Origin: Euryarchaeota archaeon UBA250 | GTDB taxonomy: Archaea > Thermoplasmatota > Poseidoniia > Poseidoniales > Thalassarchaeaceae | Length of the DNA: 15,283 nt | Reading direction: 5' to 3' | Assembly: GCA_002504845.1 (NCBI GenBank) | Contig: DATW01000020.1 | Location: 1-15,283 of the forward strand | In this document: piece by piece, positions 1 to 6,375 of the stretch | Layout: the number at the start of each line of letters is the position of its first letter | How positions within the stretch are numbered: the stretch's first letter is position 1 | Made by a program: the position numbers and the translations under genes | The notes under the pieces: generated by a model | Told to the model about the DNA's origin: nothing | Database searches by the model: none | Seen by the model: only the letters and a program-made list of their open reading frames with translations

Positions 1-10
1 ATTGTTCAAT

Positions 11-778
11 CTACTGAGTGGCATTGGGTTTAGTTTCATATGTTTCCGGATATTGGACAGTCACAGTTTGAGATACATCGATGTAATCCTGCCCTTCTTC
101 ATATTCGATGTGAAGCTCATGAACTTCGTAGGTACCGAAGTGAACCGTGTGCCACACGACTTCCTCTCCTTCATCCACATACCCCTTCTGGCTTTGACAT
201 ACGATACCAATCTCATCTATCAATGCCCAAGATACCTCAACTTCCCGTCCGCCTCCGATATTTTCTATGAGAACAGGATTCTCAATTTTTGAATGTATTA
301 AGATGGAACTAGCGGGCACACCACTGAATTCGGAAACCGAGTTTATCGCAAGGGGCTTCGGATCATAGGTACTCTCCTCTTCCCATTCAATTTGTAACTC
401 TACCCGTATCACAATCTCTTCTGTAGCCATAACCCCATTTTCAGTCCGAGCAAAAGCTGTTAGGTCCCATATCCCGTGTTCTGAAAAATCAACTGAAATC
501 ACATTTCCATTCTGATTTTGTGACAGGGGCTCTTCAATGCCCCATATTCCGAATTCAAATGGAGCGGTCGCTTCAGTTTTCGTGAAGTCAAAATCGATGG
601 TTACCACAACCCTGGAAACCAACTCACCATCTACGAATTCCTCAACTATCGTGCCATTCGAATGAGTGTATTCAACAGATAGCTGAACCTCGTCTTCTGT
701 AACACCCACGCATCCTGTGTGAAAGACGGACCCTACGAGGAATAGGAGGAGAGGAGAAATTCTGAGTAGTGAAACCAT
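11..778 (-). CDS. Predicted secreted lipoprotein, beta-rich, function unknown
   Basis: A 255-residue protein with an N-terminal hydrophobic stretch (about residues 4-19) followed by HTGC at residues 20-23. This resembles a lipobox, so Cys23 would be lipidated after signal cleavage and the mature protein would sit on the outer face of the membrane. His at -3 is not the classic Leu, so lipidation is likely but not certain. The rest alternates short hydrophobic strands with acidic turns, in two halves (about 30-125 and 126-245), as in Ig-like or PKD-like beta-sandwich domains. No catalytic motif is visible. The ATG is preceded by GAGAGGGT at good spacing. It lies 37 nt downstream of the coiled-coil gene on the same strand, so the two are probably co-transcribed. 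Surface binding or cell-envelope structure is plausible, but I do not recognise a family. Confidence 0.75.
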   Translation of the reverse strand: MVSLLRISPLLLFLVGSVFHTGCVGVTEDEVQLSVEYTHSNGTIVEEFVDGELVSRVVVTIDFDFTKTEATAPFEFGIWGIEEPLSQNQNGNVISVDFSEHGIWDLTAFARTENGVMATEEIVIRVELQIEWEEESTYDPKPLAINSVSEFSGVPASSILIHSKIENPVLIENIGGGREVEVSWALIDEIGIVCQSQKGYVDEGEEVVWHTVHFGTYEVHELHIEYEEGQDYIDVSQTVTVQYPETYETKPNATQ

Positions 779-815
779 TCTGATTACCCTCTCTGGAATC
801 TAATTGAAACCGCAT

Positions 816-1202
816 TCACCGAGAAGAGGCAAACTCCCTCTCAAGATCTAACAGAGCTGTTAGCAGAGTCTCTTCTTTTTCTCTGAGACGTGCCAACTCC
901 TCATCATCCTCGCTTCTATTGCCTTCTTTCACAGACAAGACAGAAATCTCCCTTTCCAATTCTTCGATTCTATCTGCCATTTCCACTTTGGTCGCAGATA
1001 CCCCCCTAACCCCTCTTATTTTGGCGTTTTCAACCTCTAACTGCCCTACTTTGATTCGCACCTCACCCAATTCAGCTTCAGAACCCGCCAAAGCGTCCCA
1101 AGTTCGAATCACCTCCTCAACAAGATCTTTCTTATCCAACTCGAGAAGCCGTCGTCGATGACCCGAGGGATCGCCGTGATCACCCACTGACAACACATTC
1201 AC
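816..1202 (-). CDS. Small coiled-coil protein, function unknown
   Basis: A 128-residue, highly charged protein with no membrane segment and no cysteine. Heptad-like spacing of Leu/Val/Ile runs from about residue 18 to the end, most clearly in MADRIEELEREISVLSV and in the C-terminal LLTALLDLEREF segment. It should form a long helical coiled coil, probably a homodimer. A Gly/Val break near residues 64-68 may separate two helical segments. The first codon is GTG at 1202. In-frame TTG (1193) and GTG (1187) codons lie just downstream, and the GGGTGA at 1207-1202 would serve those better, so the true start may be a few residues in. It is the first gene of a minus-strand pair with the lipoprotein. 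No family is recognised; a scaffold or adaptor role is only a guess. Confidence 0.7.
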   Translation of the reverse strand: MNVLSVGDHGDPSGHRRRLLELDKKDLVEEVIRTWDALAGSEAELGEVRIKVGQLEVENAKIRGVRGVSATKVEMADRIEELEREISVLSVKEGNRSEDDEELARLREKEETLLTALLDLEREFASSR

Positions 1203-1290
1203 CCAGAATTGACTACATATCTTTCCAGATTAACCTTCGCTACACAGGACCCTTGCCAATTAATCATAAACACAACAACTCGACATTGGC
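1203..1290. promoter_or_regulatory. Divergent promoter region, coiled-coil gene / nucleotidyltransferase
   Basis: An 88-nt AT-rich gap between divergent genes. On the plus strand ATTAATCATAAAC (1258-1270) is centred about 26 nt before the ATG at 1291, the usual archaeal TATA-to-TSS distance, and would allow a leaderless transcript. On the minus strand GTTAATC (1234-1228) and GATATG (1221-1216) are weaker TATA candidates. These are matches by eye. Confidence 0.4.
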
Positions 1291-2025
1291 ATGTTAAGGG
1301 GTGGTATGCTGAAGTCAGCGATAATTCTTGCAGCGGGCATTGGAAGTAGGCTAGCCCCGCTGACGAACGACATCCCAAAATGCTGCGTTCAAGTATCCGG
1401 GAAATCCATAGTCCGAAGAATAACAGACCAATTACTCATATGCAATTCTTCCATGGAAATCATAGTAGTAACGGGATACAAATCTCATATTGTCATGGAT
1501 GAAATGAGGGACTATCCTGAAAACGTAATCCTCATCGAAAATGAGGAGTATCTAACAACTAACAACATGGAATCCTGCAGAATTGGTTTAGGAAGAAGAA
1601 CTACCTCTGCAGAGAACTGCATGATAATTAATGGTGATTGCGTTTATTCCCAATCAATCATTAGGAATGTGTATGACTCTGATATAAGCTGTATAGCCAT
1701 CGACTCTTCGATGTACGCTGAAGAAAATATGAAAATATTAATTTCAAAAGGCAGAGCAACCACCATCTCAAAATCCATATCCGAAGCCCAAGGAGGAAAA
1801 ACATCGATAGATTTGTACAATTTTTCAAATGATGACATTCAGATTTTACATTCAATAATGAGCAAGTACAATGAGGCCGGAGACAGGAATAAATGGACTG
1901 AAGTTGCAATAAACGACTTTCTCTCTATGGAAGGAAGTAAAGTCGTGCCGCTCGATATTAAAGGGCATAAATGGATGGAGATTGACAACCACAATGATTT
2001 GGAGAAGGCCAGAAATTTATGGTGA
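1291..2025 (+). CDS. Sugar-phosphate/alcohol-phosphate nucleotidyltransferase (LicC-like)
   Basis: A GT-A-type NTP transferase of the family that includes LicC (CTP:phosphocholine), CTP:inositol-1-phosphate and CTP:phosphonate cytidylyltransferases. Seen: the nucleotide-binding signature AIILAAGIGSRLAPLT with a following PKC, an NGD triad (a metal-binding Asp) near the middle, and WMEIDN near the C-terminus, where the second metal Asp of this family sits. The length of about 240 residues is normal. It would make an activated CDP- (or NDP-) linked building block. The neighbouring glycerophosphotransferase-family gene, 18 nt downstream, suggests a CDP-polyol such as CDP-glycerol as product, but the acceptor cannot be read from sequence. 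The ATG at 1306 (MLKSAIILAAG) is an alternative start preceded by AAGGGGTGG. The 1291 start fits a TATA box 26 nt upstream. Confidence 0.85.
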   Translation: MLRGGMLKSAIILAAGIGSRLAPLTNDIPKCCVQVSGKSIVRRITDQLLICNSSMEIIVVTGYKSHIVMDEMRDYPENVILIENEEYLTTNNMESCRIGLGRRTTSAENCMIINGDCVYSQSIIRNVYDSDISCIAIDSSMYAEENMKILISKGRATTISKSISEAQGGKTSIDLYNFSNDDIQILHSIMSKYNEAGDRNKWTEVAINDFLSMEGSKVVPLDIKGHKWMEIDNHNDLEKARNLW

Positions 2026-2043
2026 TAATGGAAGTGGATTAAT

Positions 2044-3288
2044 TTGATCAAACCACTCAATCAAAGCCGAACAATTTTTTTTAAATTACACCTCCTTTTC
2101 AAAAGAAAAATTCCATTTTACAAGCCATGGGCCTGGTACTGGTGGCTCTTCTTCGGTCCTTGGACCTGGTCATTCCGCTTCATGAGCTTCTTCATCCCAA
2201 AAAAGAAGGGGATGGTATTATTCGGTTCGAATGAAGGCCGTTTGTATTCTGACAATTCAAGAGCATTATTCGAACACATCCAAAAAAAAGCCACCCACCT
2301 CCAAGCAATATGGCTCACAAATAATCCAGACGTCTACCGCCAAGTACACACCGTCTATCCCGGCTCAGTTGTAATGGCTCCATCTATCAAATCAGCATAT
2401 TATTATTTGAGATCCGAGCAAATATTCCTATCCTTCGGATGGCAGGATATGTGTAAAATGCCATGGATACCTTCGAAATATGTAAATCAATTATGGCATG
2501 GAATCCCCCTCAAAAAAATAGGCCTTCTCAAATTCAAAAGTGAGTTGAAAAAAGACTATGGGAAAACCGTGGACCTTTTCCTCCGCTCCTCTAAAAATGT
2601 AAATCGCTTCTTCGTGGCTTCAGAATATGAAAAGAAAACCCATACTGCTGCCTTTGGTTTAAGCGACGACAAATTCAAGTTAACGGGAAACCCAAGAAAT
2701 GATCATTTGTATGATATGAGCCAGAAGAAGAAACCAACTGAACAAACCATATTGTACACTCCCACATTCAGAGAAAGAAGAGGAGGCTCAGGAAACCATT
2801 CTCAAGTATTGATGCACCCTGAAATAAACGAAGAACAGATGCATAATTTCCTAGTTGAAAATAACGCCAATCTAATCATCCGACCACATTGGATAACAGA
2901 TCCTCCTGTGTTTTCATCAGAGAGAATAAGTTGCGTCACTCACGATGAAGAGCCGGATTTGCACCAACTTTTCAAACAGGCCGATATCCTCGTCACGGAC
3001 TACTCCAGCGCATACATCGATTGGCTCATACTCGATCGACCAGTGATATTTTCTCCATATGATTTACAAAATTACACCCTTAAGAATGGCTTACTTGAAG
3101 ATTATACTGAGTTAGTCCCATCTCCAATATGTCACACATCCACTGAATTATTCTCATCTCTTTCCGAGGCATTGGAAAACCCTTCAGCGCATGCCATCCA
3201 ACGTGAATTGATGAAGCAAAAATACCTCGGTGATTTGGGCGGCAACGCGTGTGAAAGGATACTCGAGATCATGACCCAAGAACCTTGA
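2044..3288 (+). CDS. CDP-glycerol glycerophosphotransferase-family protein (TagF/TagB-like)
   Basis: A 414-residue enzyme of the CDP-glycerol:poly(glycerophosphate) glycerophosphotransferase family (Glyphos_transf), which moves a polyol-phosphate from a CDP carrier to a lipid-linked or polymer acceptor at the inner membrane face. Seen: WHGIPLKKIG at 151-160 with the family catalytic His (H152), GNPRND at 215-220, IIRPHW at 278-283 with the second conserved His (H282), and DILVTDYSS at 314-322. The GT-B-like core runs from about 55 to 410. The first 50 residues are Trp/Phe-rich with basic flanks and probably bind the membrane. The start is TTG at 2044, 18 nt after the preceding gene and behind a GGAAGTGG; the first in-frame ATG (residue 47) would cut into this segment. 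In bacteria this family builds teichoic acids. The polymer in this organism is unknown. Confidence 0.88.
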   Translation: MIKPLNQSRTIFFKLHLLFKRKIPFYKPWAWYWWLFFGPWTWSFRFMSFFIPKKKGMVLFGSNEGRLYSDNSRALFEHIQKKATHLQAIWLTNNPDVYRQVHTVYPGSVVMAPSIKSAYYYLRSEQIFLSFGWQDMCKMPWIPSKYVNQLWHGIPLKKIGLLKFKSELKKDYGKTVDLFLRSSKNVNRFFVASEYEKKTHTAAFGLSDDKFKLTGNPRNDHLYDMSQKKKPTEQTILYTPTFRERRGGSGNHSQVLMHPEINEEQMHNFLVENNANLIIRPHWITDPPVFSSERISCVTHDEEPDLHQLFKQADILVTDYSSAYIDWLILDRPVIFSPYDLQNYTLKNGLLEDYTELVPSPICHTSTELFSSLSEALENPSAHAIQRELMKQKYLGDLGGNACERILEIMTQEP

Positions 3289-3295
3289 ATTATTC

Positions 3296-3311
3296 ATTAA
3301 ACAGACATATT
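3296..3311 (+). promoter_or_regulatory. Candidate TATA region for the sulfotransferase gene
   Basis: ATTAAA (3296-3301) and CATATT (3306-3311) lie in the 45-nt gap before the sulfotransferase gene. CATATT is centred about 25 nt before the ATG at 3334, which supports a leaderless transcript from that start. Match by eye. Confidence 0.35.
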
Positions 3312-3333
3312 CACTCATCTGCACACCTTTCTC

Positions 3334-4134
3334 ATGTCGGGGGATACAACATTGCGAAATGGTGAAGTTCGCCCTTTCCGACCAGAAAGCATGTCGAAAT
3401 ATCGTCTTGTGTGGTTCCAACATCTTCACAAGGCTGCTGGTACTTACGTCATAAGGCGAGCAAAGGCAAATGGAGAGATATTTTACCCAACGAACGAAAA
3501 TGGAAATCCCTGTGATGAACACGGAGTCATACCTTTGTGGGAAATGTCAGGATCGAAATTAACCAAATTCATCGATAAGTGTGAGGACAGAGGAGTCACA
3601 TTTGTCGCCACAGAATGGGGCGGACCCGATTTTGATATCTTATCCAAAGATCCTCGAGTATGTCTTATCACCTGCATCAGAGATCCGATTAACCGATTCA
3701 TTTCCAATTTTAATTTCGATTATTACTGGATGTGGTCTAAGTCAATAAATTACGATCAGTACCTCTCTGAGAAAGCAATTCACACATCCCCTAACTATTA
3801 CATTCGAATATTTTCTAGGAATCACAATCCAACGCATCCAGTTACAGAAGAGCATGCACGAATAGCTAAGGAAAACACAACCCTCTTTGACAAAATCATA
3901 GTTGCTGAAACTGGAATGAATGCTTTAGATGAACTTGGTTGGGAAAAGGAGTCCGATACTAAACACCCAACATTCGGAGATAGATGGGCGATGATATTCT
4001 TATTCAAGAAATTGCGATTTTGGCGACTCTTCCAATACATCACGCGCACCAAACACGAACCCCCCAACAGGGCTCATATCGAGAAATTGAATAAATTCGA
4101 TATCGAATTTTACCATTTTGTTAACACGCCTTGA
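3334..4134 (+). CDS. Sulfotransferase family protein (PAPS-dependent, carbohydrate type)
   Basis: A 266-residue protein that I assign to the carbohydrate sulfotransferases (Sulfotransfer_2-like). Seen: a 5'-phosphosulfate loop HLHKAAGT at residues 30-37 (family form HxPKTGGT, with Lys32) and a 3'-phosphate-binding motif IRDPINRFIS at 115-124 (family form RDPxxRxxS, Arg116 and Ser124). The C-terminal LNKFDIEFYHF resembles the N-x-x-D-x-x-x-Y end seen in the family. It would transfer sulfate from PAPS to a hydroxyl or amine on a glycan. The Trp- and Tyr-rich stretch near 127-140 may bind the acceptor. A second Met at residue 20 (3391) is possible as the start, but a TATA-like box fits 3334. It follows the glycerophosphotransferase by 45 nt and ends 5 nt from a convergent glycosyltransferase, so it probably decorates the same surface polymer. 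Confidence 0.78.
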   Translation: MSGDTTLRNGEVRPFRPESMSKYRLVWFQHLHKAAGTYVIRRAKANGEIFYPTNENGNPCDEHGVIPLWEMSGSKLTKFIDKCEDRGVTFVATEWGGPDFDILSKDPRVCLITCIRDPINRFISNFNFDYYWMWSKSINYDQYLSEKAIHTSPNYYIRIFSRNHNPTHPVTEEHARIAKENTTLFDKIIVAETGMNALDELGWEKESDTKHPTFGDRWAMIFLFKKLRFWRLFQYITRTKHEPPNRAHIEKLNKFDIEFYHFVNTP

Positions 4135-4139
4135 GAGAA

Positions 4140-4931
4140 TTACCTTATCCCAATTTTTCTACAAATGGCAAGGAAAAACCCCCTCGACCAAAGAAACCAA
4201 CTCTCCATTCTGTTGAGTGGCGCAACAAACTCATCCTCATAACTCCTGAGTGCACTCCGCATTTCTTTCAATTTTCCATTTTTTAGTGTTTTAAAAGATA
4301 CCATCCCAGCGGCCACTTCAGCATATTTCCTACTATCACACCTGTATAGCAGTATCTCGCTTCTTGGCATTATCCTCTGCACCCCTGGCCGATCAGGGTG
4401 ATGCACGATGCAATCCGGCGCCCATGAGATAGAGAACCCGGATTTAATGGCCCTCCACGCGATATCCGTGTCTTCTCTATGTATGAAATACCGCTCATCA
4501 AAACCACCAACTTCATCCAAAACCCTTCTTCTGTATGCCATATTCGCAGTTTTGAAACGATTCCAACGATCTCTTGGATGGGGGTCCATTGAAAGTATAA
4601 CACCCTCATTCTCGGTCGTGACGGAACCCTCAATGATATCGACATCAATATTCTCGAACTCCTTCAGAATTGACTCAATCCAGTTAGAAGATGGCACGCA
4701 ATCGTCGTCAGTAAAGGCGACTATTCCAGCACTCCCCCTCTTCCAACCAATATTTCTTGAAAAGGCAGGTCCTCGATCTACCTTTGAATCATCTATCACT
4801 TCTATAGAAGCCGGTGCTATGCTTTGATTGCTAAGCGCGTTAAGACATCTTTCCAAATTTACAGGCCGGCGAAAAGTCGGTATCACTACATCCACACTCA
4901 GAGAATCTGAGATTGATGCTTCGACACTCAT
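4140..4931 (-). CDS. Family 2 glycosyltransferase (GT-A fold)
   Basis: A 263-residue inverting GT2 glycosyltransferase. Seen: VDVVIPTFRRPVNLERCL at about 13-30 (the nucleotide-binding first strand and helix of the GT-A fold), FTDDDC at 73-78 (the DXD metal and sugar-nucleotide site, Asp75-77), GGFDERYF at 142-149 and HREDTDIAWR at 151-160 (the acidic ED motif that supplies the catalytic base). There is no clear membrane span. It is probably cytoplasmic and adds a sugar to a lipid-linked glycan; donor and acceptor cannot be predicted. Its ATG (4931-4929) overlaps the stop of the upstream membrane protein in an ATGA, so the two are translationally coupled. It converges with the sulfotransferase gene 5 nt away, which suggests a shared glycan pathway. 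Confidence 0.88.
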   Translation of the reverse strand: MSVEASISDSLSVDVVIPTFRRPVNLERCLNALSNQSIAPASIEVIDDSKVDRGPAFSRNIGWKRGSAGIVAFTDDDCVPSSNWIESILKEFENIDVDIIEGSVTTENEGVILSMDPHPRDRWNRFKTANMAYRRRVLDEVGGFDERYFIHREDTDIAWRAIKSGFSISWAPDCIVHHPDRPGVQRIMPRSEILLYRCDSRKYAEVAAGMVSFKTLKNGKLKEMRSALRSYEDEFVAPLNRMESWFLWSRGFFLAICRKIGIR

Positions 4932-5446
4932 GACTCACCCTTTTTAGAAAAATGAAGCAAAGCCGGATCTTCATCCCCCATGACATTCGTGAAGCCATCC
5001 ATAGTTCTCTCCCATAGTTCCTGCTCCGAATTCCAAGATAACCACCTGTCAACAAACTGGGTGTGCCTCACAATATCCTCGTCATCTTCAGCTATTCTCT
5101 TCAGAATTTCATTCGTTTGTGCTAGTATTGAACCGACGGGGCCATTCAACATGTAAGTCGTATACGGGTTTCTTTCCTGTATTACTGCCATATGAGCTCT
5201 CCAGAGTGAAAAAATCACATCGTATAGCCAACCAATTATCATAACACAGAGAATCACAAACAAACCAATGGAAAAGAGACCCCAATAAGTCGATGAAATA
5301 CCAAATGTGGTAGAATCACTGTCGAATCTCCAGCGAACATACGGCCAGGTTAGAAGAGTCAATGTGGTGACCCAGAATGCCATCGAAATCAGCGTCTGAC
5401 TTTGCTGTATTCGCCAATATTGGCGCATGACCGCTTTCTTTAGCAT
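4928..5446 (-). CDS. Two-pass membrane protein, function unknown
   Basis: A 172-residue protein with two predicted membrane helices (about residues 18-37 and 54-82), joined by a short polar loop and followed by a soluble C-terminal half of about 90 residues that is rich in acidic residues and Trp. The N-terminus (MLKKAVMRQYWR) is basic, so both ends are likely cytoplasmic. GAGGG with a 6-nt spacer precedes the ATG. The stop codon overlaps the start of the GT2 glycosyltransferase (ATGA), so it may act as a membrane partner or anchor for that enzyme. It lies 60 nt downstream of the eL20 gene on the same strand and may be read from the eL20 promoter. I do not recognise a family. Confidence 0.75.
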   Translation of the reverse strand: MLKKAVMRQYWRIQQSQTLISMAFWVTTLTLLTWPYVRWRFDSDSTTFGISSTYWGLFSIGLFVILCVMIIGWLYDVIFSLWRAHMAVIQERNPYTTYMLNGPVGSILAQTNEILKRIAEDDEDIVRHTQFVDRWLSWNSEQELWERTMDGFTNVMGDEDPALLHFSKKGES

Positions 5447-5506
5447 GACCGTCCCTCAAAGCCCGACCGTATCACCATTGTGACAGAATGAGTTACAAGC
5501 CATTCA

Positions 5507-5734
5507 TTATTCTCTGAAAGCAGAAATTACACGAGGATCCGTTGATTCAGAGGGATCGATTTCACTCATCGACGAAACCACCACGAACCTCCTCTTCACA
5601 CCATGCCTGCTGCCAAAGTTGGAGTAGACATATTCCATCGCTCCATCTTCATCATCAGCCACCACATCAATTGTAAACGGCTGATTCTTCACACCGCTTC
5701 GAAACGTCCCAACCGCTCTAAATGCCTTAACCAT
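5507..5734 (-). CDS. rpl18a: Large-subunit ribosomal protein eL20 (L18Ae / LX)
   Basis: A 75-residue protein of the archaeal LX family, the short form of eukaryotic L18a/eL20, a component of the 50S subunit. Seen: a start with KAFRAVGTFRSG, then YVYSNFGSRHGVKRRFVVV, matching the family pattern of a strand, the YSxxGSxHxVKRR segment and a closing strand. The usual length is about 75-80. In many archaea this gene sits directly upstream of pfdA and ftsY on the same strand; here it is inverted and diverges from them. A TATA-like ATTAAAT centred 26 nt before the ATG suggests leaderless transcription, although GGAGGG also lies just before the start. Confidence 0.88.
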   Translation of the reverse strand: MVKAFRAVGTFRSGVKNQPFTIDVVADDEDGAMEYVYSNFGSRHGVKRRFVVVSSMSEIDPSESTDPRVISAFRE

Positions 5735-5853
5735 GACCCTCCGTCAAGGGAACCTGATTTAATCCGCACGGATGGTTCAAACCACTCTACAACAAACCAT
5801 CTTTGTGCCTAATACCCCCATCGTTTAGAATAGATGCCCTGCAACAGGCACCC
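5735..5853. promoter_or_regulatory. Divergent promoter region, eL20 / prefoldin alpha
   Basis: A 119-nt region with one TATA-like box per direction. ATTAAAT (5763-5757, minus) is centred about 26 nt before the eL20 ATG. TTTAGA (5824-5829, plus) is centred about 27 nt before the prefoldin ATG at 5854. Both distances match archaeal TATA-to-TSS spacing and imply leaderless or nearly leaderless mRNAs. Confidence 0.5.
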
Positions 5854-6366
5854 ATGGAGTCAGGTGAAGCAAGACGAATTACCCGCCTCATCGAAGCCAA
5901 CCATTCTAGGAAAGAGGCACTTAGATCGCAATTAGAGCGACTTTCAGCATTACTCGATGAACAAACCAGGGCCCAAGGGACTCTCGAAGCCGCTGCGTCG
6001 CAATCCAACAAACGTACGATGATACCCCTTGGAAGCGGCGTTCAGATCCCAGTCACCATCGAAGAAGGAGCACTCCCCGTCATAGACATAGGCTCAGGAG
6101 TACAGATTGAGACAACTCATGAAAAGGCAATACAAATGTTGAGCCAGAGGAACGCGGAACTGACAAACTTGATCGAGAGCATGGTCGAAGAATCAAGAGG
6201 AATTGAAGCTACAATTTTAGAACTCACCAGCCAAATTGAAGAAAACCAACCAGAAACCACCTCGGAAAGCCCAATAGAACCGACGAATCAAGAATCATCA
6301 GAGAATCAACCAAAGAAGCGAACTCCAAGACGCAAGAGAGGAACAGAGCTAACGCTCGACGACTGA
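5854..6366 (+). CDS. pfdA: Prefoldin subunit alpha
   Basis: A 170-residue subunit of the hexameric (alpha2 beta4) chaperone prefoldin, which hands unfolded proteins to chaperonins. Seen: an N-terminal coiled coil (about 1-50), two beta-hairpin segments with repeated GSGVQI (MIPLGSGVQIPVTI, then VIDIGSGVQIETT), and a second coiled coil (about 87-130). This is the alpha-type layout with two hairpins. After residue 130 comes an unusual tail, first acidic and Ser/Thr/Asn-rich, then basic (KKRTPRRKRG), then LTLDD. Typical archaeal alpha subunits are about 140-150 residues, so the tail is an extension. The frame is open upstream only to a TTG at 5803. The ATG at 5854 fits the family start and a TATA box 27 nt upstream. 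ftsY follows 9 nt downstream. Confidence 0.88.
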   Translation: MESGEARRITRLIEANHSRKEALRSQLERLSALLDEQTRAQGTLEAAASQSNKRTMIPLGSGVQIPVTIEEGALPVIDIGSGVQIETTHEKAIQMLSQRNAELTNLIESMVEESRGIEATILELTSQIEENQPETTSESPIEPTNQESSENQPKKRTPRRKRGTELTLDD

Positions 6367-6375
6367 GGTGAACAC

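Noticed and set aside
3334..3391. Later start (3391) for the sulfotransferase
   Set aside because: No ribosome binding site at good spacing precedes 3391, while a TATA-like box lies about 25 nt before 3334; the later Met remains possible.
4408..4827. 139-residue plus-strand frame inside the glycosyltransferase gene
   Set aside because: The minus-strand GT2 frame has clear DXD and ED motifs; this frame is a shadow.
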